A stretch of DNA of 31,381 nt from contig DOZZ01000027.1 in assembly GCA_003517725.1 (NCBI GenBank), positions 5,308 through 36,688 of the forward strand, given 5' to 3'. A program made the position numbers and the translations under genes. Shown piece by piece: positions 8,078 through 18,202 of this stretch. The DNA is from Bryobacterales bacterium. Its GTDB lineage: Bacteria > Acidobacteriota > Terriglobia > Bryobacterales > Bryobacteraceae. The notes beneath the pieces are model-generated. The model was not told the origin of the DNA. It made no database searches and saw only the letters and a list, made by a program, of their open reading frames with translations. Position 1 is the first letter of the stretch. The number at the start of each line of letters is the position of its first letter.

Positions 8078-9028
8078 CTAACGCAACAGCAACACCGCCG
8101 CGCCCGTGACCAGCAGATTTAACAGCGCGAGCGGCAACAGCACCTTCCAACCCCACGACATCAACTGATCGAAACGCGGCCGGGGCAGCGCCGCGCGAAA
8201 CAAAATGAACAGGCAGATGAACGCCATCGTTTTGAGGCCAAACCAAACCGGCCCCGGTAGCACCGGCCCCAGCCATCCGCCGAAATAGCACAGCGTGAGC
8301 ATGGCCGAGATCAAAATCACGCCGATGTATTCGCCCACGAAAAACATGCCGAATTTCATGCCCGAATATTCGGAGTGGAAGCCGGCGATCAACTCGCTCT
8401 CGGACTCGGCGAGGTCAAACGGCAGACGCCGCGTCTCGGCCACGCCGGCGATCAGAAACATCACGAAGCCCGCGAACTGCGGCACCACGTACCACATGTG
8501 GCGTTGGGCTTCGACGATATCTCCGAGCCGGAATGAGCCGGCCATAATCACGACGCCCATCAGCGAGAGGCCCATGAAGACTTCGTAGCTCAACATCTGC
8601 GCGGTGGCCCGTAGTCCGCCCAGCAGCGCGTATTTATTGTTCGACGACCAGCCCGCCAGCACCACGCTGTAGACGCCGAGCGACGAGGCCGCCAGCAGAA
8701 ACAGAATGCCCACGCTGAGATCGGCGATCACGAATCCGGCGGCGAATGGAATAACCGCGAAGGCCAGCAGCGACGTCGCCACCACCACGGCCGGCGCCAG
8801 CACGAACACCGGCTTGTCGGCGAAGGGCGGAATCCAGTCCTCTTTGGTGAATAGCTTGACCGAGTCAGCCACCACTTGCCCCAGGCCGAAGGGGCCGACG
8901 CGATTGGGGCCGTAGCGATCCTGCCAAAGCGCCAGCAGCCGGCGCTCGACCCAGATCAGGCCCCCAGCAAGGTTCAGCACGATGCCCAAAACCACGGCGA
9001 TGATCAACAGCGGATAGAGCGCGCTCAT
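8078..9028 (-). CDS. nuoH: NADH-quinone oxidoreductase subunit H
   Basis: A 316-residue membrane subunit that forms the quinone chamber with NuoB and NuoD. I use the ATG at 9026-9028, which overlaps the nuoG stop as ATGA. Signatures are [20 protein letters not shown], the loop [14 protein letters not shown], and the acidic quinone-site loop [20 protein letters not shown] followed by FGMFFVGEY. Around eight helices are visible. The length is normal. The overlapping start codon implies translational coupling to nuoG. Confidence 0.96.
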   Translation of the reverse strand: MSALYPLLIIAVVLGIVLNLAGGLIWVERRLLALWQDRYGPNRVGPFGLGQVVADSVKLFTKEDWIPPFADKPVFVLAPAVVVATSLLAFAVIPFAAGFVIADLSVGILFLLAASSLGVYSVVLAGWSSNNKYALLGGLRATAQMLSYEVFMGLSLMGVVIMAGSFRLGDIVEAQRHMWYVVPQFAGFVMFLIAGVAETRRLPFDLAESESELIAGFHSEYSGMKFGMFFVGEYIGVILISAMLTLCYFGGWLGPVLPGPVWFGLKTMAFICLFILFRAALPRPRFDQLMSWGWKVLLPLALLNLLVTGAAVLLLR

Positions 9029-11715
9029 GGGGTCCCCCGCACGGAGAATTCCGGTTTGGCCAGCGCTAATTTGCCGGGTGACGGCAGCGCGCATCCCTCA
9101 AAGGGCGGCAGCCCGGCGGGCAGGCACGCGACGCCGCGCGGCAGGTCGGCGCGGAGTATGGCCGGCACTACTCCGGTGACGCCGTCCAGCGTTACCTGGA
9201 CCGCATCGCCGGCGTGCAGGCCCAGCACTTCCGCATCAACAGGGTTCAGCGCGATGTAAGGTTTGGGCGTCAACTCAGCGATGCCGGGTGCATGCCGGCT
9301 GAGCTCTTCGGAGCCGAAGATGTGGAATGCCGGGCACACCAGCCATTCTCCGGCAGCGGGCCGGAACGCCGCCGGAATTTCGCGGAAATACTCCGCGGCT
9401 TGGACCGAAGCGGCCACCAAGCGCGTGCCGGGGTCGCCTCCACGCAGCGGGCCGCCGACTTCGGTCTGGTATTTGTTGGTGGCCTGAATCGAGTTCCAGC
9501 CCGGCGCCCAGAAGAACGGAATCAGCGGCGCGGGAGCGGGGCGAAAGCCGGACTCCATCGAAAAGGCCAGAGCGGAATCGACATCCTGCGGCGGCTTGGG
9601 TTCATGCACCGTGATGTTGGCGAGCATCGACGTACGGCCGCTGTAGCGGTCGGGCTCGCGCGCGATTTTACCGGCTTCGTCGCGGGCGGGCGCGGCTTCC
9701 GGCACTTCGCGCAGCGCCGGGCAATCCTGCGCCATGGCCGCGATGATCTGGTCGAGCGTCTGCCAGGCGCAATCGGTTCTGCCGCCGGCCACCGCGATAT
9801 CGCGAATCCAGCGCCAACTCTCCTGCACGCTGCCGGACGGCACGAAGGCGCGCAGAAAACGCTGGGCGCGGCCTTCGCTGTTCACTAACGTGCCGCTGGT
9901 TTCGGCAGCGGTTCCGGCCGGCAGGACAAACTCCGCGGCGGCCGTCGTGAGCGTCGGTAAGCAGTCGAGCACGACGACGTGCGGCACTTTTTCGAAAAAC
10001 TCGCGTACCAAATGCTCCGGCGCGCGGCGGAAGAGATCGTTCTCCAGAACTATGGCTGTATCGATGCCGTCCTCTTTCAGCGCGTCGGCCAGCGTCTTCG
10101 ATTCCAGCAACGCGAGGCCGAACGTGTTGGCCTCGGGCATGGTGAAGGCGATCCGTGTTTGCGCGCGGCCCTGCCGATGCAGAGCCCAGGCCACCTGCGC
10201 GGCGGCTTCCACCACGGCGGTGCTCAGGCAACTCGCGCCCGAGATCACCAGCGGGCGCTCGGCTCCGAGCAAAGCGTGCGCGATCGAAGCAGCCAGTGTT
10301 CGAGTTTCCTCGGACAGTTCCGCGACTTCGGGAGCTCCGCGGTCAATGGCGTTAGCGATCGCAAACCCGAGCCGCGCGATATCGTCCGGCGCCGCGCGCT
10401 CGGTGGCCGTCGCGACAGCGTCGAGCTTGGTCGCGTAAGGCGAGGCGATGAACAGCGGGCCCTGCTGGTCCTGCACCATTTCGCGCACGGCATGGTCAAG
10501 CCACGGCGGGATATTGAACTTTTTCGCCGCCCGCATCGGAGCATTGCGCAGCGACTGTCGCAAACGCAGCGCCATCAAGGGCGCGACGTTCAAGACATCC
10601 TCGCCCAGCACCAGCACGCCATCGGCCTGCTCAACATCCAGCAGCGAAGCGGAGGGTACGGCTCCACTCTTCAGAATGCTAAGCGCCGCGGCCACCGCGG
10701 TACCTTCGGCGCCCGACACGCCGGCATAGAAGCGCTCCGCCCCCACCAGTTGGCGCAGCGCGTAGTTGCTCTCGAGTGACGCGCGCGGCGAACCGATGCC
10801 GATAGCACGGCCCCCGACGGTAATCGATTCGAGCGCCGCGCTCTTGCTCACCACGGCGCCCCGCATCATCGGTTCTTTCAGCCGCGCCGGGCTATTGGTG
10901 AACTCGTAGCCGAAGCGGCCGCGGTCGCACAGAAAATAGCCATTCACCTCATGGTTGTAGCGGTTCACCACGCGCCGCATGCTGCCGTAGCGCTCGCCCA
11001 CCGTCGTGTTGCAGCCCAGCGCGCAGTGCGTGCACACCGACGGCGCCATCTGCAGATCCCACTTGCGGGTGTAGTGGTGCTTCAGCGTGGCGTCGGTGAA
11101 CACGCCGGTGGGGCAGACCTCCACCAGGTTCCCGCTAAACTCGTTTTCCAACACGCCGTCTTCCGCGCGGCCGAAAAAGACCGTGTCGCGTAACCGGAAA
11201 GCATTCAGGTCATCGCCGCCGGCGTACTCGCGGTAGTAACGGACGCAGCGCTGGCACTGTATGCAGCGGTTCATCTCGTGGTTGATGAACGGCCCCAGGT
11301 ATTGATTTTTGAAGGTGCGCTTGGGCGAGTTATACGTGCGATGGCTGTGCCCGGTCATCACCGTCATGTCCTGCAGGTGGCACTCGCCGCCTTCATCGCA
11401 GACCGGGCAGTCGTGCGGGTGGTTCAGCATCAGGCCCTGGATCACGGCGCGTCGAAACTCGGCGGCGTCGGCGTCCTGAATCGAGATGCGCGTGCCCTCG
11501 GACGCGGGCGCCATGCACGCCATGGTCAGCTTGCCTGTGATGTCCTGCTCATTTTTGAACTGCTTGACGGCGCACTGGCGGCACGCGCCCACCGAGCCCA
11601 GCGCCGGATGCCAGCAGAAGTAGGGCAGGTCGAAGCCCAGCGAGAGACACGCGTGCAGCAGGTTCTGTTTGGCGTCCACCTCGTACGGTTTATTCTCGAC
11701 AAAGATCTTCGCCAT
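9025..11715 (-). CDS. nuoG: NADH-quinone oxidoreductase subunit G (iron-sulfur, 896 aa)
   Basis: The large peripheral-arm subunit. The N-terminal 2Fe-2S site is Cys34, Cys45, Cys48 and Cys67. It is followed by the His/Cys 4Fe-4S site ([18 protein letters not shown]) and a CIQCQRC...EVCPTG 4Fe-4S site. A further C-x2-C-x3-C-x27-C motif (CTHCALGC ... FLCDRG) matches the N7 cluster found in only some bacteria. The rest resembles molybdopterin oxidoreductases but serves as scaffold. The ATG at 11713-11715 is preferred over the adjacent GTG because GGAG lies seven bases upstream. It starts 3 bp after the nuoF stop. The C-terminal 200 residues resemble the beta-rich end domain of that superfamily ([20 protein letters not shown]). 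Confidence 0.95.
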   Translation of the reverse strand: MAKIFVENKPYEVDAKQNLLHACLSLGFDLPYFCWHPALGSVGACRQCAVKQFKNEQDITGKLTMACMAPASEGTRISIQDADAAEFRRAVIQGLMLNHPHDCPVCDEGGECHLQDMTVMTGHSHRTYNSPKRTFKNQYLGPFINHEMNRCIQCQRCVRYYREYAGGDDLNAFRLRDTVFFGRAEDGVLENEFSGNLVEVCPTGVFTDATLKHHYTRKWDLQMAPSVCTHCALGCNTTVGERYGSMRRVVNRYNHEVNGYFLCDRGRFGYEFTNSPARLKEPMMRGAVVSKSAALESITVGGRAIGIGSPRASLESNYALRQLVGAERFYAGVSGAEGTAVAAALSILKSGAVPSASLLDVEQADGVLVLGEDVLNVAPLMALRLRQSLRNAPMRAAKKFNIPPWLDHAVREMVQDQQGPLFIASPYATKLDAVATATERAAPDDIARLGFAIANAIDRGAPEVAELSEETRTLAASIAHALLGAERPLVISGASCLSTAVVEAAAQVAWALHRQGRAQTRIAFTMPEANTFGLALLESKTLADALKEDGIDTAIVLENDLFRRAPEHLVREFFEKVPHVVVLDCLPTLTTAAAEFVLPAGTAAETSGTLVNSEGRAQRFLRAFVPSGSVQESWRWIRDIAVAGGRTDCAWQTLDQIIAAMAQDCPALREVPEAAPARDEAGKIAREPDRYSGRTSMLANITVHEPKPPQDVDSALAFSMESGFRPAPAPLIPFFWAPGWNSIQATNKYQTEVGGPLRGGDPGTRLVAASVQAAEYFREIPAAFRPAAGEWLVCPAFHIFGSEELSRHAPGIAELTPKPYIALNPVDAEVLGLHAGDAVQVTLDGVTGVVPAILRADLPRGVACLPAGLPPFEGCALPSPGKLALAKPEFSVRGTP

Positions 11716-11718
11716 CAC

Positions 11719-13002
11719 TCATCTCCACGGACAACGCTTCTCTTTGATGTGCCGCTGGAAGTCGTCCCCGAAATACTTGAGCGCGCTCTGCAACGGCTCC
11801 ATTGCACCCGGCGCGAAGGCGCAGAAAGTGTTACCGGGCGCCATGAACTTGGGCTGAAATTTCAGTATCTCCAGATCGTGCTGGACGGCGGTGCCCTCCT
11901 CCATCGCCAGCAGAATTTTCTCGGTCCAGCCGAGCCCGCTCCAACACGGCGTGCACCATCCGCACGACTCCTGCGCGAAGAAATGCTCCAGGTTCCACAC
12001 CATGCCCACGGGACAGGTCTGGTCATCCAGCACTACCATGGTGCCGGTGCCCAGACGGCTGCCGGCCTTGGCCACGTGCGCGTAATCCATAGGCGTGTCG
12101 AGATGCTCGTCCACCAGAAAATCGGTCGACGCCCCGCCGGGCAGCACGCCGCGAAAACGCGTGCCGTCGCGCATGCCGCCGGCGTGTTCTTCGAGCAACT
12201 CGCGTAACGGGGCGCCCAACGGCAGTTCCCACAGGCCCGGCTTTTTGACTTTGCCGCTGACGCCGAAGAGCTTCGTCCCGCCCTCACCGGTGGGGCTCAG
12301 GCCCAGAAACCATTCCGCGCCCTTCGAGACAATATGCGGCAAGTTGCAGAGTGTTTCGACATTCTGCACGATCGTCGGTTTGCCGAACAGCCCCGACACC
12401 TGCGGAAAAGGCGGCTTAGCGCGCGGGTGGGCGCGCTTGCCTTCGAGCGCATTCAGCAGCGCGGTCTCTTCCCCGCAGATGTAGCGCCCGGCGCTGATGT
12501 GCAGATACATCTCGAGGCTGTACCCCGAGCCCAAAATGTTTCGGCCCAGATAATGCCGCTCGTAAGCTTCGGCCAGCGCCTGAGTCAGGCGCCGCGCCGA
12601 TAACTGGTATTCGCCGCGCAAAAAGATGAACGCTATGTCGGCCTCGATGGCATACGCGGCAATCGCCATGCCTTCGATCAACTGGTGCGGGTCGCCCTCC
12701 ATCAACGCACGGTCTTTGAAGGTGCCGGGCTCCATCTCGTCGGCATTCGCGACCAGGTATTTGGGATGCGGCGCGTCTTTGCCCATAGGGACAAAGCTCC
12801 ACTTCATGCCGGTCGGGAAGCCCGCACCGCCGCGCCCGCAGAGGTGCGAGCGCTTCACCAGATCGGTCACTTCATTGGGCGCCATGCGCAGCGCCGCACG
12901 CAGGCCCTGATAGCCGCCGGCGCGCTCGTATTCCTCGGCAAGCACGGGCTCGCGATCCTGCCGCAACCTGCTGGTGAGGGGCCTTTCCGTGATAGTGGCC
13001 AT
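11719..13002 (-). CDS. nuoF: NADH-quinone oxidoreductase subunit F (FMN, NADH binding)
   Basis: A 427-residue subunit that oxidises NADH through FMN. The glycine-rich nucleotide motif GRGGAGFPTG is at residues 56-65, the FMN region NADEMEPGTFKDR near 85-97, and the N3 4Fe-4S ligands are Cys347, Cys350, Cys353 (ESCGWCTPC) and Cys394 (NTFCAFAPGA). Length matches family members (about 430-445). The ATG is at 13000-13002, 2 bp after the nuoE stop. It works as a unit with NuoE and NuoG at the tip of the peripheral arm. Confidence 0.97.
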   Translation of the reverse strand: MATITERPLTSRLRQDREPVLAEEYERAGGYQGLRAALRMAPNEVTDLVKRSHLCGRGGAGFPTGMKWSFVPMGKDAPHPKYLVANADEMEPGTFKDRALMEGDPHQLIEGMAIAAYAIEADIAFIFLRGEYQLSARRLTQALAEAYERHYLGRNILGSGYSLEMYLHISAGRYICGEETALLNALEGKRAHPRAKPPFPQVSGLFGKPTIVQNVETLCNLPHIVSKGAEWFLGLSPTGEGGTKLFGVSGKVKKPGLWELPLGAPLRELLEEHAGGMRDGTRFRGVLPGGASTDFLVDEHLDTPMDYAHVAKAGSRLGTGTMVVLDDQTCPVGMVWNLEHFFAQESCGWCTPCWSGLGWTEKILLAMEEGTAVQHDLEILKFQPKFMAPGNTFCAFAPGAMEPLQSALKYFGDDFQRHIKEKRCPWR

Positions 13003-13004
13003 GG

Positions 13005-13496
13005 CTATTCGCAGCGCTCGAGCAGCGTGTTGATGCGCTGTTCATCGAGATCCGTGTACAGTTCGCCATCGATCATCATGGCCGGCGCGCGGTCGCATGC
13101 GCCCAGGCACACGATCGGCAGCAGAGTGAATCGGTTGTCGGCGGTGGTGCCGCCCATCGGCACGCCCAGTTGTTTACAGAGGTGGTCACGCACGCGGTTG
13201 TAGCCCATGATCCAGCAGCTCACGCTGTCGCACAGCATGGCCACGTGCCGCCCCACCGGCCTCCGGCGGATCAGGTTGTAGAAGGTGGCGATGCCATCCA
13301 GATCCGCGGTCGACATGCCCAGCAGTTCCGCTATCGCGCCCAGACTTTCGTCCGACACCCAGCCGCGGTGGCGCTGCACGATTAGCATGGCGTCAATACA
13401 TACCGCGCGCCGCACCGGATAATGCGCGGCTTCGGCTTCAATCTCCTCACGCTCTTCAACGCTCAACAACTCCGTCACCACTTCAGGGCTCAGCAC
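13005..13496 (-). CDS. nuoE: NADH-quinone oxidoreductase subunit E (2Fe-2S)
   Basis: A 163-residue thioredoxin-like 2Fe-2S subunit carrying cluster N1a. Ligands are Cys89 and Cys94 (LCDSVSCWIMG) and Cys130 and Cys134 (VCLGACDRAP), with the usual spacing. I start at the GTG 13494-13496 (read as Met-LSPEVVTELL) because GGAG sits eight bases before it; another GTG two codons earlier overlaps the ribosome site, and the frame runs upstream into nuoCD. The start could therefore shift by two residues. It lies 29 bp after nuoCD, the widest gap inside the operon. Confidence 0.94.
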   Translation of the reverse strand: MLSPEVVTELLSVEEREEIEAEAAHYPVRRAVCIDAMLIVQRHRGWVSDESLGAIAELLGMSTADLDGIATFYNLIRRRPVGRHVAMLCDSVSCWIMGYNRVRDHLCKQLGVPMGGTTADNRFTLLPIVCLGACDRAPAMMIDGELYTDLDEQRINTLLERCE

Positions 13497-13525
13497 CGTC
13501 ACCTCTCCTCTGGACCAGCACCCGC

Positions 13526-15253
13526 TCAGCGATCGATATCGGCCAAAACATAATCCAGGCTTCCCAAGATCGCCAGCAGGTCGGGAATCATCAGGCCGCG
13601 GCACAACTTCGGCAGCATTTGCATATGGGGAAAGGAGGGGGCGCGGATGCGCGTGCGATAGGAGCCGTTGCCCCCATCGCTCACCAGGTAATAACCGTTG
13701 TTGCCCTTGGTCGCCTCAATCGCGGCCAGCGCTTCGCCGGGCGGAATCACGGGCCCCCAGCTGACGCTCAGGAAATGGTGGATCAGGGTTTCGATATCAT
13801 GCATGGTCTGGGCCTTGGGCGGCGGTGTCGTCAGCCGGTGCTCGGCGTTACAGGGTCCGCCGGGCATGTTGTCGACACACTGCCGGATGATGCGCAGGCT
13901 TTGCCGCATCTCCTCGACGTGCACCGTCGCGCGGTCGTAGCAATCCCCGTTGACTCCGACCGGCACGTCGAACTCGTACTGCTCGTAACCCGAATACGGC
14001 TGCTTCTTGCGAAAGTCCCAGCCGAATCCGGCGGCCCGCAGATTGGGCCCGGTCATGCCCCACTGGATAGCCTCTTCGACGGTGCATCCGCCGACGCCTT
14101 TGGTGCGCGCCTGAAACAGCTTGTTGCGCATCACAATGCGGTCATACTCGTCGAGCTTCGACGGCAGGTAGTCCAGAAAATCCCGGAACATCTTGTCCCA
14201 CCCGGCCGGCAAATCCTGCGCCACGCCGCCGATGCGGAACCAGTTCGGATGCATGCGCGCGCCGCAGATGGCCTCGACGATGCCGAAGGCTATCTCGCGG
14301 TCGTTGAACATGTAGAAGACTGGCGACATCTGCCCCAGGTCCTGCGCGAACGTGCCGTACCAGACCAGGTGGCTGATGATGCGGAACAGCTCGCACATCA
14401 TCACGCGGATAGTCTGGCCGCGCGGCGGAACCGTGATGCCGGCCAGCTTCTCCACGCCCGTCAGGTAGGCCATGTTGTTCATCACGCCGCCCAGGTAATC
14501 GACGCGATCGGTGTACGGGATGTAGGTATGCCAGGTCTGCCGCTCGCCCATCTTCTCGGCGCCGCGATGGTGGAAGCCGATGTCCGGCACGGCGTCCAGA
14601 ATCTCTTCGCCGTCCAGCTCCAGCACGATGCGCAGCACGCCGTGCGTGCCGGGGTGTTGCGGGCCCACGTTCAGGAAAATGAAGTCCGTGCCTTCGCGGC
14701 CGCGGCGCATGCCCCATTCTTCGGGCCGGAAGCGCAGAGCTTCCTGTTCGGCATCCTGCTTTTCGTCGGTCAGCAGAAACGGCCCCAGTTCCGTGGCGCG
14801 CGCCGGGTGATCCTTTCGCAGCGGATGTCCCACCCAGCTGCGCGGCATCAGAATGCGCTCCATGTGCGGATGCTCCTCGAAGACGATGCCGAACATGTCG
14901 AAGACTTCGCGCTCGTACCAGTTGGCGGCGGGCGACAGGTCCGTCATGGTTGGCAGGCTCAGATGACCCATCTCAAGCGCGACCTTCAGCCGGATGTAGG
15001 CATTGCGCTCAAACGACAGCAGGTGGTACACGACGGTGAAGTCCGAAGCCGGCTGACCGTCGCGATGACGTCGGCCGCGCTCGTCGATCGCGGTCAGGTC
15101 GTACAGCATCTTGTAGGGCTGCGGGACATCCTCGATCAGTTCGCGCAAAGTCGCGTGAATCTGGCCTCGGTCGATCCAATAGGTCGGGATACCGTCGCAG
15201 GTCGCCTGCGGGATACCGCTGACCAGTTGGTCCGGCAACACAGCCGTGCTCAT
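13526..15253 (-). CDS. nuoCD: NADH-quinone oxidoreductase subunit C/D fusion
   Basis: A 575-residue fusion of the 30-kDa (NuoC) and 49-kDa (NuoD) subunits. The NuoC part is roughly residues 1-180, with the signature [20 protein letters not shown] followed by [17 protein letters not shown]. The NuoD part runs from about 190, with the quinone-site motifs [14 protein letters not shown] and [20 protein letters not shown], the internal [17 protein letters not shown], and the C-terminal [14 protein letters not shown]. Such fusions are known from E. coli (about 600 residues) and several other groups. The start ATG has GGAGGG upstream and lies 11 bp after nuoB. NuoD with NuoB and NuoH forms the quinone reduction site. 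Confidence 0.97.
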   Translation of the reverse strand: MSTAVLPDQLVSGIPQATCDGIPTYWIDRGQIHATLRELIEDVPQPYKMLYDLTAIDERGRRHRDGQPASDFTVVYHLLSFERNAYIRLKVALEMGHLSLPTMTDLSPAANWYEREVFDMFGIVFEEHPHMERILMPRSWVGHPLRKDHPARATELGPFLLTDEKQDAEQEALRFRPEEWGMRRGREGTDFIFLNVGPQHPGTHGVLRIVLELDGEEILDAVPDIGFHHRGAEKMGERQTWHTYIPYTDRVDYLGGVMNNMAYLTGVEKLAGITVPPRGQTIRVMMCELFRIISHLVWYGTFAQDLGQMSPVFYMFNDREIAFGIVEAICGARMHPNWFRIGGVAQDLPAGWDKMFRDFLDYLPSKLDEYDRIVMRNKLFQARTKGVGGCTVEEAIQWGMTGPNLRAAGFGWDFRKKQPYSGYEQYEFDVPVGVNGDCYDRATVHVEEMRQSLRIIRQCVDNMPGGPCNAEHRLTTPPPKAQTMHDIETLIHHFLSVSWGPVIPPGEALAAIEATKGNNGYYLVSDGGNGSYRTRIRAPSFPHMQMLPKLCRGLMIPDLLAILGSLDYVLADIDR

Positions 15254-15264
15254 CGTCCCTCCTC

Positions 15265-15906
15265 CTACACCCGGTCGGGTGGTTGCAACACCGTCAACGC
15301 ACTACGCGCGGCCCGCTTGCCTTCGCGCATATCGGGCATCGCGGCATGCCCGGTCCTCTGCTCGCCCACAACCCAGCTTAGCGGCCGACGCTCTTTGCCC
15401 ACGGCCTCGCGCAGCAGCAGCACGCCTTCGAGAAAAGCATCGGGCCGCGGCGGGCAGCCCGGCACATACACGTCCACCGGCAGAAATTTGTCGACGCCCT
15501 GCACCACGCTGTAGATGTCGTACATGCCGCCGGAGCTGGCGCACGCGCCCATCGCAATCACCCAGCGCGGCTCCATCATCTGCTCATGCAGACGTTTAAT
15601 GACGGGCGCCATCTTCAGAAACACGGTGCCGGCGATCACCATCAGGTCGGCTTCGCGCGGCGTGCCGCGCACCACCTCCGCCCCGAAACGCGAGATGTCG
15701 TATTTGCTGGTGATGCTGGTGGCCATCTCGACAAAGCAGCAGGAGAGGCCGAAGTGGAAAGGCCAGATGGAATTTTTGCGGCTCCAGGAAACCAGATCTT
15801 CCAGCCGCGTCAGCACCACGCTGCGGCGTATGGCTTCGTCGAGCGGCCCTTGCGGGGTCGTGCCGGCTTGCGGGACAGCGTCGGGTTTAGTGACCCAGAA
15901 GCTCAT
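15265..15906 (-). CDS. nuoB: NADH-quinone oxidoreductase subunit B (cluster N2)
   Basis: A 213-residue subunit that holds the terminal 4Fe-4S cluster N2. The tandem cysteines Cys56-Cys57 ([11 protein letters not shown]), Cys122 ([11 protein letters not shown]) and Cys151 ([15 protein letters not shown]) are all present. The C-terminal 40 residues, basic and Ala-rich, are outside the conserved core and vary in the family. It is separated from nuoA by 16 bp. The ribosome site is weak (AGG within a GC-rich palindrome GGCCGCAGGCC just before the start). Confidence 0.97.
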   Translation of the reverse strand: MSFWVTKPDAVPQAGTTPQGPLDEAIRRSVVLTRLEDLVSWSRKNSIWPFHFGLSCCFVEMATSITSKYDISRFGAEVVRGTPREADLMVIAGTVFLKMAPVIKRLHEQMMEPRWVIAMGACASSGGMYDIYSVVQGVDKFLPVDVYVPGCPPRPDAFLEGVLLLREAVGKERRPLSWVVGEQRTGHAAMPDMREGKRAARSALTVLQPPDRV

Positions 15907-15922
15907 GTGGCCTGCGGCCTTT

Positions 15923-16300
15923 CTATCGTGCTTTGCGCCCTTGCGGTACCGATCTCCAATCCAAAGCGCCTACCCTCCACAGGTAGGCCAACGTTGCGCC
16001 CAAAATCAAAACGAAAGTGATGAGTTCGATGTAGCCGGGCCAGCCTGCTTCGCGCACCGCGACGGCCCAGGCGTAGACAAAAACTGCTTCCAAATCGAAG
16101 ATGACGAAGAAAACCGCGACCAGATAGAACTTCGCGGAGAAGCGTACGCGGGCGGAACCTTCCGAAACGATCCCGGATTCATACGGGGCGCCCGTGGCGC
16201 GGTCCTGGTGCCGCTGCCCCAGCACATAGGACAGACCGAGCATGGCGGCGATCAAGCCACCGACTAACGCGCAATAGACCACGAACGGCCAGAGTTGCAT
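15923..16300 (-). CDS. nuoA: NADH-quinone oxidoreductase subunit A, first gene of the nuo operon
   Basis: A 125-residue, three-helix membrane subunit. Helices are near residues 3-27, 60-84 and 94-115. The conserved loop [20 protein letters not shown] and the second helix [20 protein letters not shown] with its acidic pair are typical of NuoA. The ATG at 16298-16300 has GAGG five bases upstream. This gene heads the minus-strand operon, and a candidate promoter lies about 40 bp upstream. Confidence 0.97.
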   Translation of the reverse strand: MQLWPFVVYCALVGGLIAAMLGLSYVLGQRHQDRATGAPYESGIVSEGSARVRFSAKFYLVAVFFVIFDLEAVFVYAWAVAVREAGWPGYIELITFVLILGATLAYLWRVGALDWRSVPQGRKAR

Positions 16301-16339
16301 TTAAGCCTCGAAAGGGCCCGCGTTCACTTCTGTAACGGG

Positions 16340-16369
16340 AGTATGATGCAGTCCGCTTGGAATTTGCAA
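16340..16369 (-). promoter_or_regulatory. Candidate sigma70-type promoter of the nuo operon
   Basis: On the minus strand TTGCAA (16369-16364) is followed after 18 bp by CATACT (16345-16340). Each matches 4 of 6 bases of the -35 and -10 consensus. It would give a leader of about 30 nt before nuoA. The remaining 169-bp spacer (16301-16469) has a small CACA-TGTG inverted repeat around 16377-16389 and an AT-rich stretch (16428-16455) before amtB, but I cannot assign a promoter to amtB with confidence. Confidence 0.4.
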
Positions 16370-16469
16370 GTCCATGCACATATTTGTGTGGGGGCGTCGC
16401 TCGCGTAAGAGAGCCCGCGATTGAGGTACTCTTTATTTTCAACCCCAAATAAGGAGCTCGTCCCCGTAG

Positions 16470-17831
16470 ATGATTCGCACAGTCTTGTCGCTGGCGCTGC
16501 CCGCTCTGGCCCAGACCGCCGATAGCAGACTCGCCTCACTAGAAGCCGCTACCAAATCCGCGCAGAGCGCCGGCGACAACGCCTGGATGCTGGTCAGCGC
16601 CGCGCTGGTCCTGATGATGACCGGCCCCGGACTGGCGCTGTTCTATGGCGGCTTAGTCCGCCGCAAGAACGTGCTGTCCACCATGATGCAGAGCTTCATC
16701 ATGATGGCCGTCGTTACCGTGATTTGGGCCATTTACGGTTACAGCCTGGCTTTTTCGGAAGGCAACCCCTTCATCGGTGGACTGCAGTATCTGTTCCTGA
16801 ACCACGTGGGCACCGCGCCCAATGCCGATTACGCGGCCACCATTCCGCATCAGACGTACATGATCTATCAGTTGATGTTCGCCGTCATCACGCCGGCGCT
16901 GATCTCGGGCGCGTTCGCCGAACGCATGAAGTTCCGGGCCATGCTGCTGTTCATGACGCTGTGGACCAGCATCGTCTACTTCCCGATGGCGCACATGGTC
17001 TGGGGCAAGGGAGGCTTCCTGAATTCGGCGCTGGGCGGCAAAATCCCCACCTATGATTTCGCGGGCGGCACGGTGGTGCATATTACGTCGGGCGTGTCGG
17101 CTCTGGTGTGCGCGCTTTACCTGGGCAAGCGCCTGGGCTACCCGCGCGAGCATATGCGGCCTCACAACCTGGTAGTCAGCGTGATTGGCGCGTGTCTGCT
17201 GTGGGTGGGCTGGTTCGGCTTCAACGCGGGCAGCGCGCTGGCCGCCTCGAGCCTGGCCACCAGCGCTTTTGTCGCCACGCATTTTGCCGCCGCGGCCGCC
17301 GCGCTGGCGTGGCTCTTCGTCGAATGGGCGCGCAGCGGGCATCCCAGCGTGTTGGGCGGAATTTCGGGCGCCGTGGCGGGACTGGTGGCCATCACGCCGG
17401 CCTCCGGTTTCGTGAAGCCCATGCCCGCGCTGCTGATCGGCGCTATCGCCGGCGTGGTGTGCTACTTCATGGCCACGGCCGTGAAGCACCGCTTCGGCTA
17501 TGACGATGCGCTCGACGCCTTCGGCGTGCACGGCGCGGGCGGTACGCTCGGCGCCATCCTGACCGGTATCTTTGCCACCAACCTGGTGAATGACGGCTTC
17601 AAAGATGCCAGCGGAAAATTGCTGCCTCTGGGCGCCGTCGATGGCAACGCCACGCAGATCGTCAACCAGCTGGCGGGCGTCGCCATCGCGTGGGTGCTGG
17701 CCATCGCCGGAACTCTGCTTATCCTGAAGTTGGTGGACGTGACCGTGGGCCTGCGCGTCTCGAGTGAGGTGGAACACTCGGGCCTGGATGTGGCCGAGCA
17801 CGGCGAAGAAGGATATTTGCTGGAGGGCTAA
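16470..17831 (+). CDS. amtB: Ammonium transporter
   Basis: A 453-residue Amt/Mep/Rh channel. A short hydrophobic leader (TVLSLALPALAQTA) suggests a cleaved signal peptide, as in E. coli AmtB, followed by eleven helices. Visible family marks are GLALFYGGLVRRKNVLSTMM near the start, FAERMKFRAMLLF (near residue 150), the first pore histidine in GGTVVHITSGVSALV and the second in DAFGVHGAGGTLGAI; the twin histidines conduct ammonia/ammonium. The ATG is chosen for the signal peptide; AAGGAG (16451-16456) is 13 bases upstream, rather far. The PII gene follows after 1 bp, the usual amtB-glnK pairing (in reverse order to E. coli), where PII blocks the channel when nitrogen is ample. Confidence 0.95.
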   Translation: MIRTVLSLALPALAQTADSRLASLEAATKSAQSAGDNAWMLVSAALVLMMTGPGLALFYGGLVRRKNVLSTMMQSFIMMAVVTVIWAIYGYSLAFSEGNPFIGGLQYLFLNHVGTAPNADYAATIPHQTYMIYQLMFAVITPALISGAFAERMKFRAMLLFMTLWTSIVYFPMAHMVWGKGGFLNSALGGKIPTYDFAGGTVVHITSGVSALVCALYLGKRLGYPREHMRPHNLVVSVIGACLLWVGWFGFNAGSALAASSLATSAFVATHFAAAAAALAWLFVEWARSGHPSVLGGISGAVAGLVAITPASGFVKPMPALLIGAIAGVVCYFMATAVKHRFGYDDALDAFGVHGAGGTLGAILTGIFATNLVNDGFKDASGKLLPLGAVDGNATQIVNQLAGVAIAWVLAIAGTLLILKLVDVTVGLRVSSEVEHSGLDVAEHGEEGYLLEG

Positions 17832-17832
17832 C

Positions 17833-18171
17833 GTGAAAAAGATCGAAGCTGTGGTGCAGCCGTTCAAAGTAGAAGAAGTCAAAAATGCCCTGAAGGGCAT
17901 CGGGATCGAAGGCATGACCATCTCCGAAGTGCGCGGGCACGGCCGGCAGAAGGGCCACACCGAGGTCTACCGCGGCCAGGAGTACACCGTGGATCTGCTG
18001 CCCAAAGTGCGCATCGAGATGGTGATCGCGGACGCGCGCTTGGAAGAAGTGCTCGGCGCGCTCGAGGCAGCCGCGCGGACCGGCAAAATCGGGGACGGCA
18101 AAATTTTTGTCTCGGAAGTGCTGGAAGCGGTCAGGATCCGCAATGGCGACCGCGGCGAACTCGCGCTCTGA
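17833..18171 (+). CDS. glnK: PII nitrogen regulatory protein
   Basis: A 112-residue PII protein starting at GTG 17833, one base after the amtB stop. The opening MKKIEAVVQPFKVEEVKNAL is typical. The T-loop reads GHTEVYRGQEYTVDLLPK and keeps Tyr51, the uridylylation site, as well as Tyr46. The ATP-binding B-loop region reads TGKIGDGKIFV, and the end EVLEAVRIRNGDRGE is the second family signature. PII senses ATP/ADP and 2-oxoglutarate. I use glnK because it is paired with amtB; by sequence alone it could as well be called glnB. Confidence 0.95.
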   Translation: MKKIEAVVQPFKVEEVKNALKGIGIEGMTISEVRGHGRQKGHTEVYRGQEYTVDLLPKVRIEMVIADARLEEVLGALEAAARTGKIGDGKIFVSEVLEAVRIRNGDRGELAL

Positions 18172-18202
18172 GGCTGCGCAGGTGATCTAATGACAGGTGA
18201 CA

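Noticed and set aside
10200..10560. A frameshift in the central part of nuoG, where similarity to molybdopterin enzymes fades
   Set aside because: The frame stays open for 896 codons with consistent composition; divergence here is normal because NuoG does not bind the molybdenum cofactor.
13619..15514. A long plus-strand open frame (631 codons) opposite nuoCD and nuoB
   Set aside because: The opposite strand encodes clear NuoCD and NuoB. The antisense frame is a by-product of high GC at third codon positions and shows no recognisable domain.
16375..16420. A sigma54 (-24/-12) promoter before amtB
   Set aside because: Segments with GG and GC at the right spacing exist in the GC-rich stretch, but none has the TGGCAC and TTGC context; the match is no better than chance.
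16653..17960. A 435-codon minus-strand open frame opposite amtB
   Set aside because: It is the antisense shadow of amtB, with low-complexity His/Arg/Gln content and no motif.
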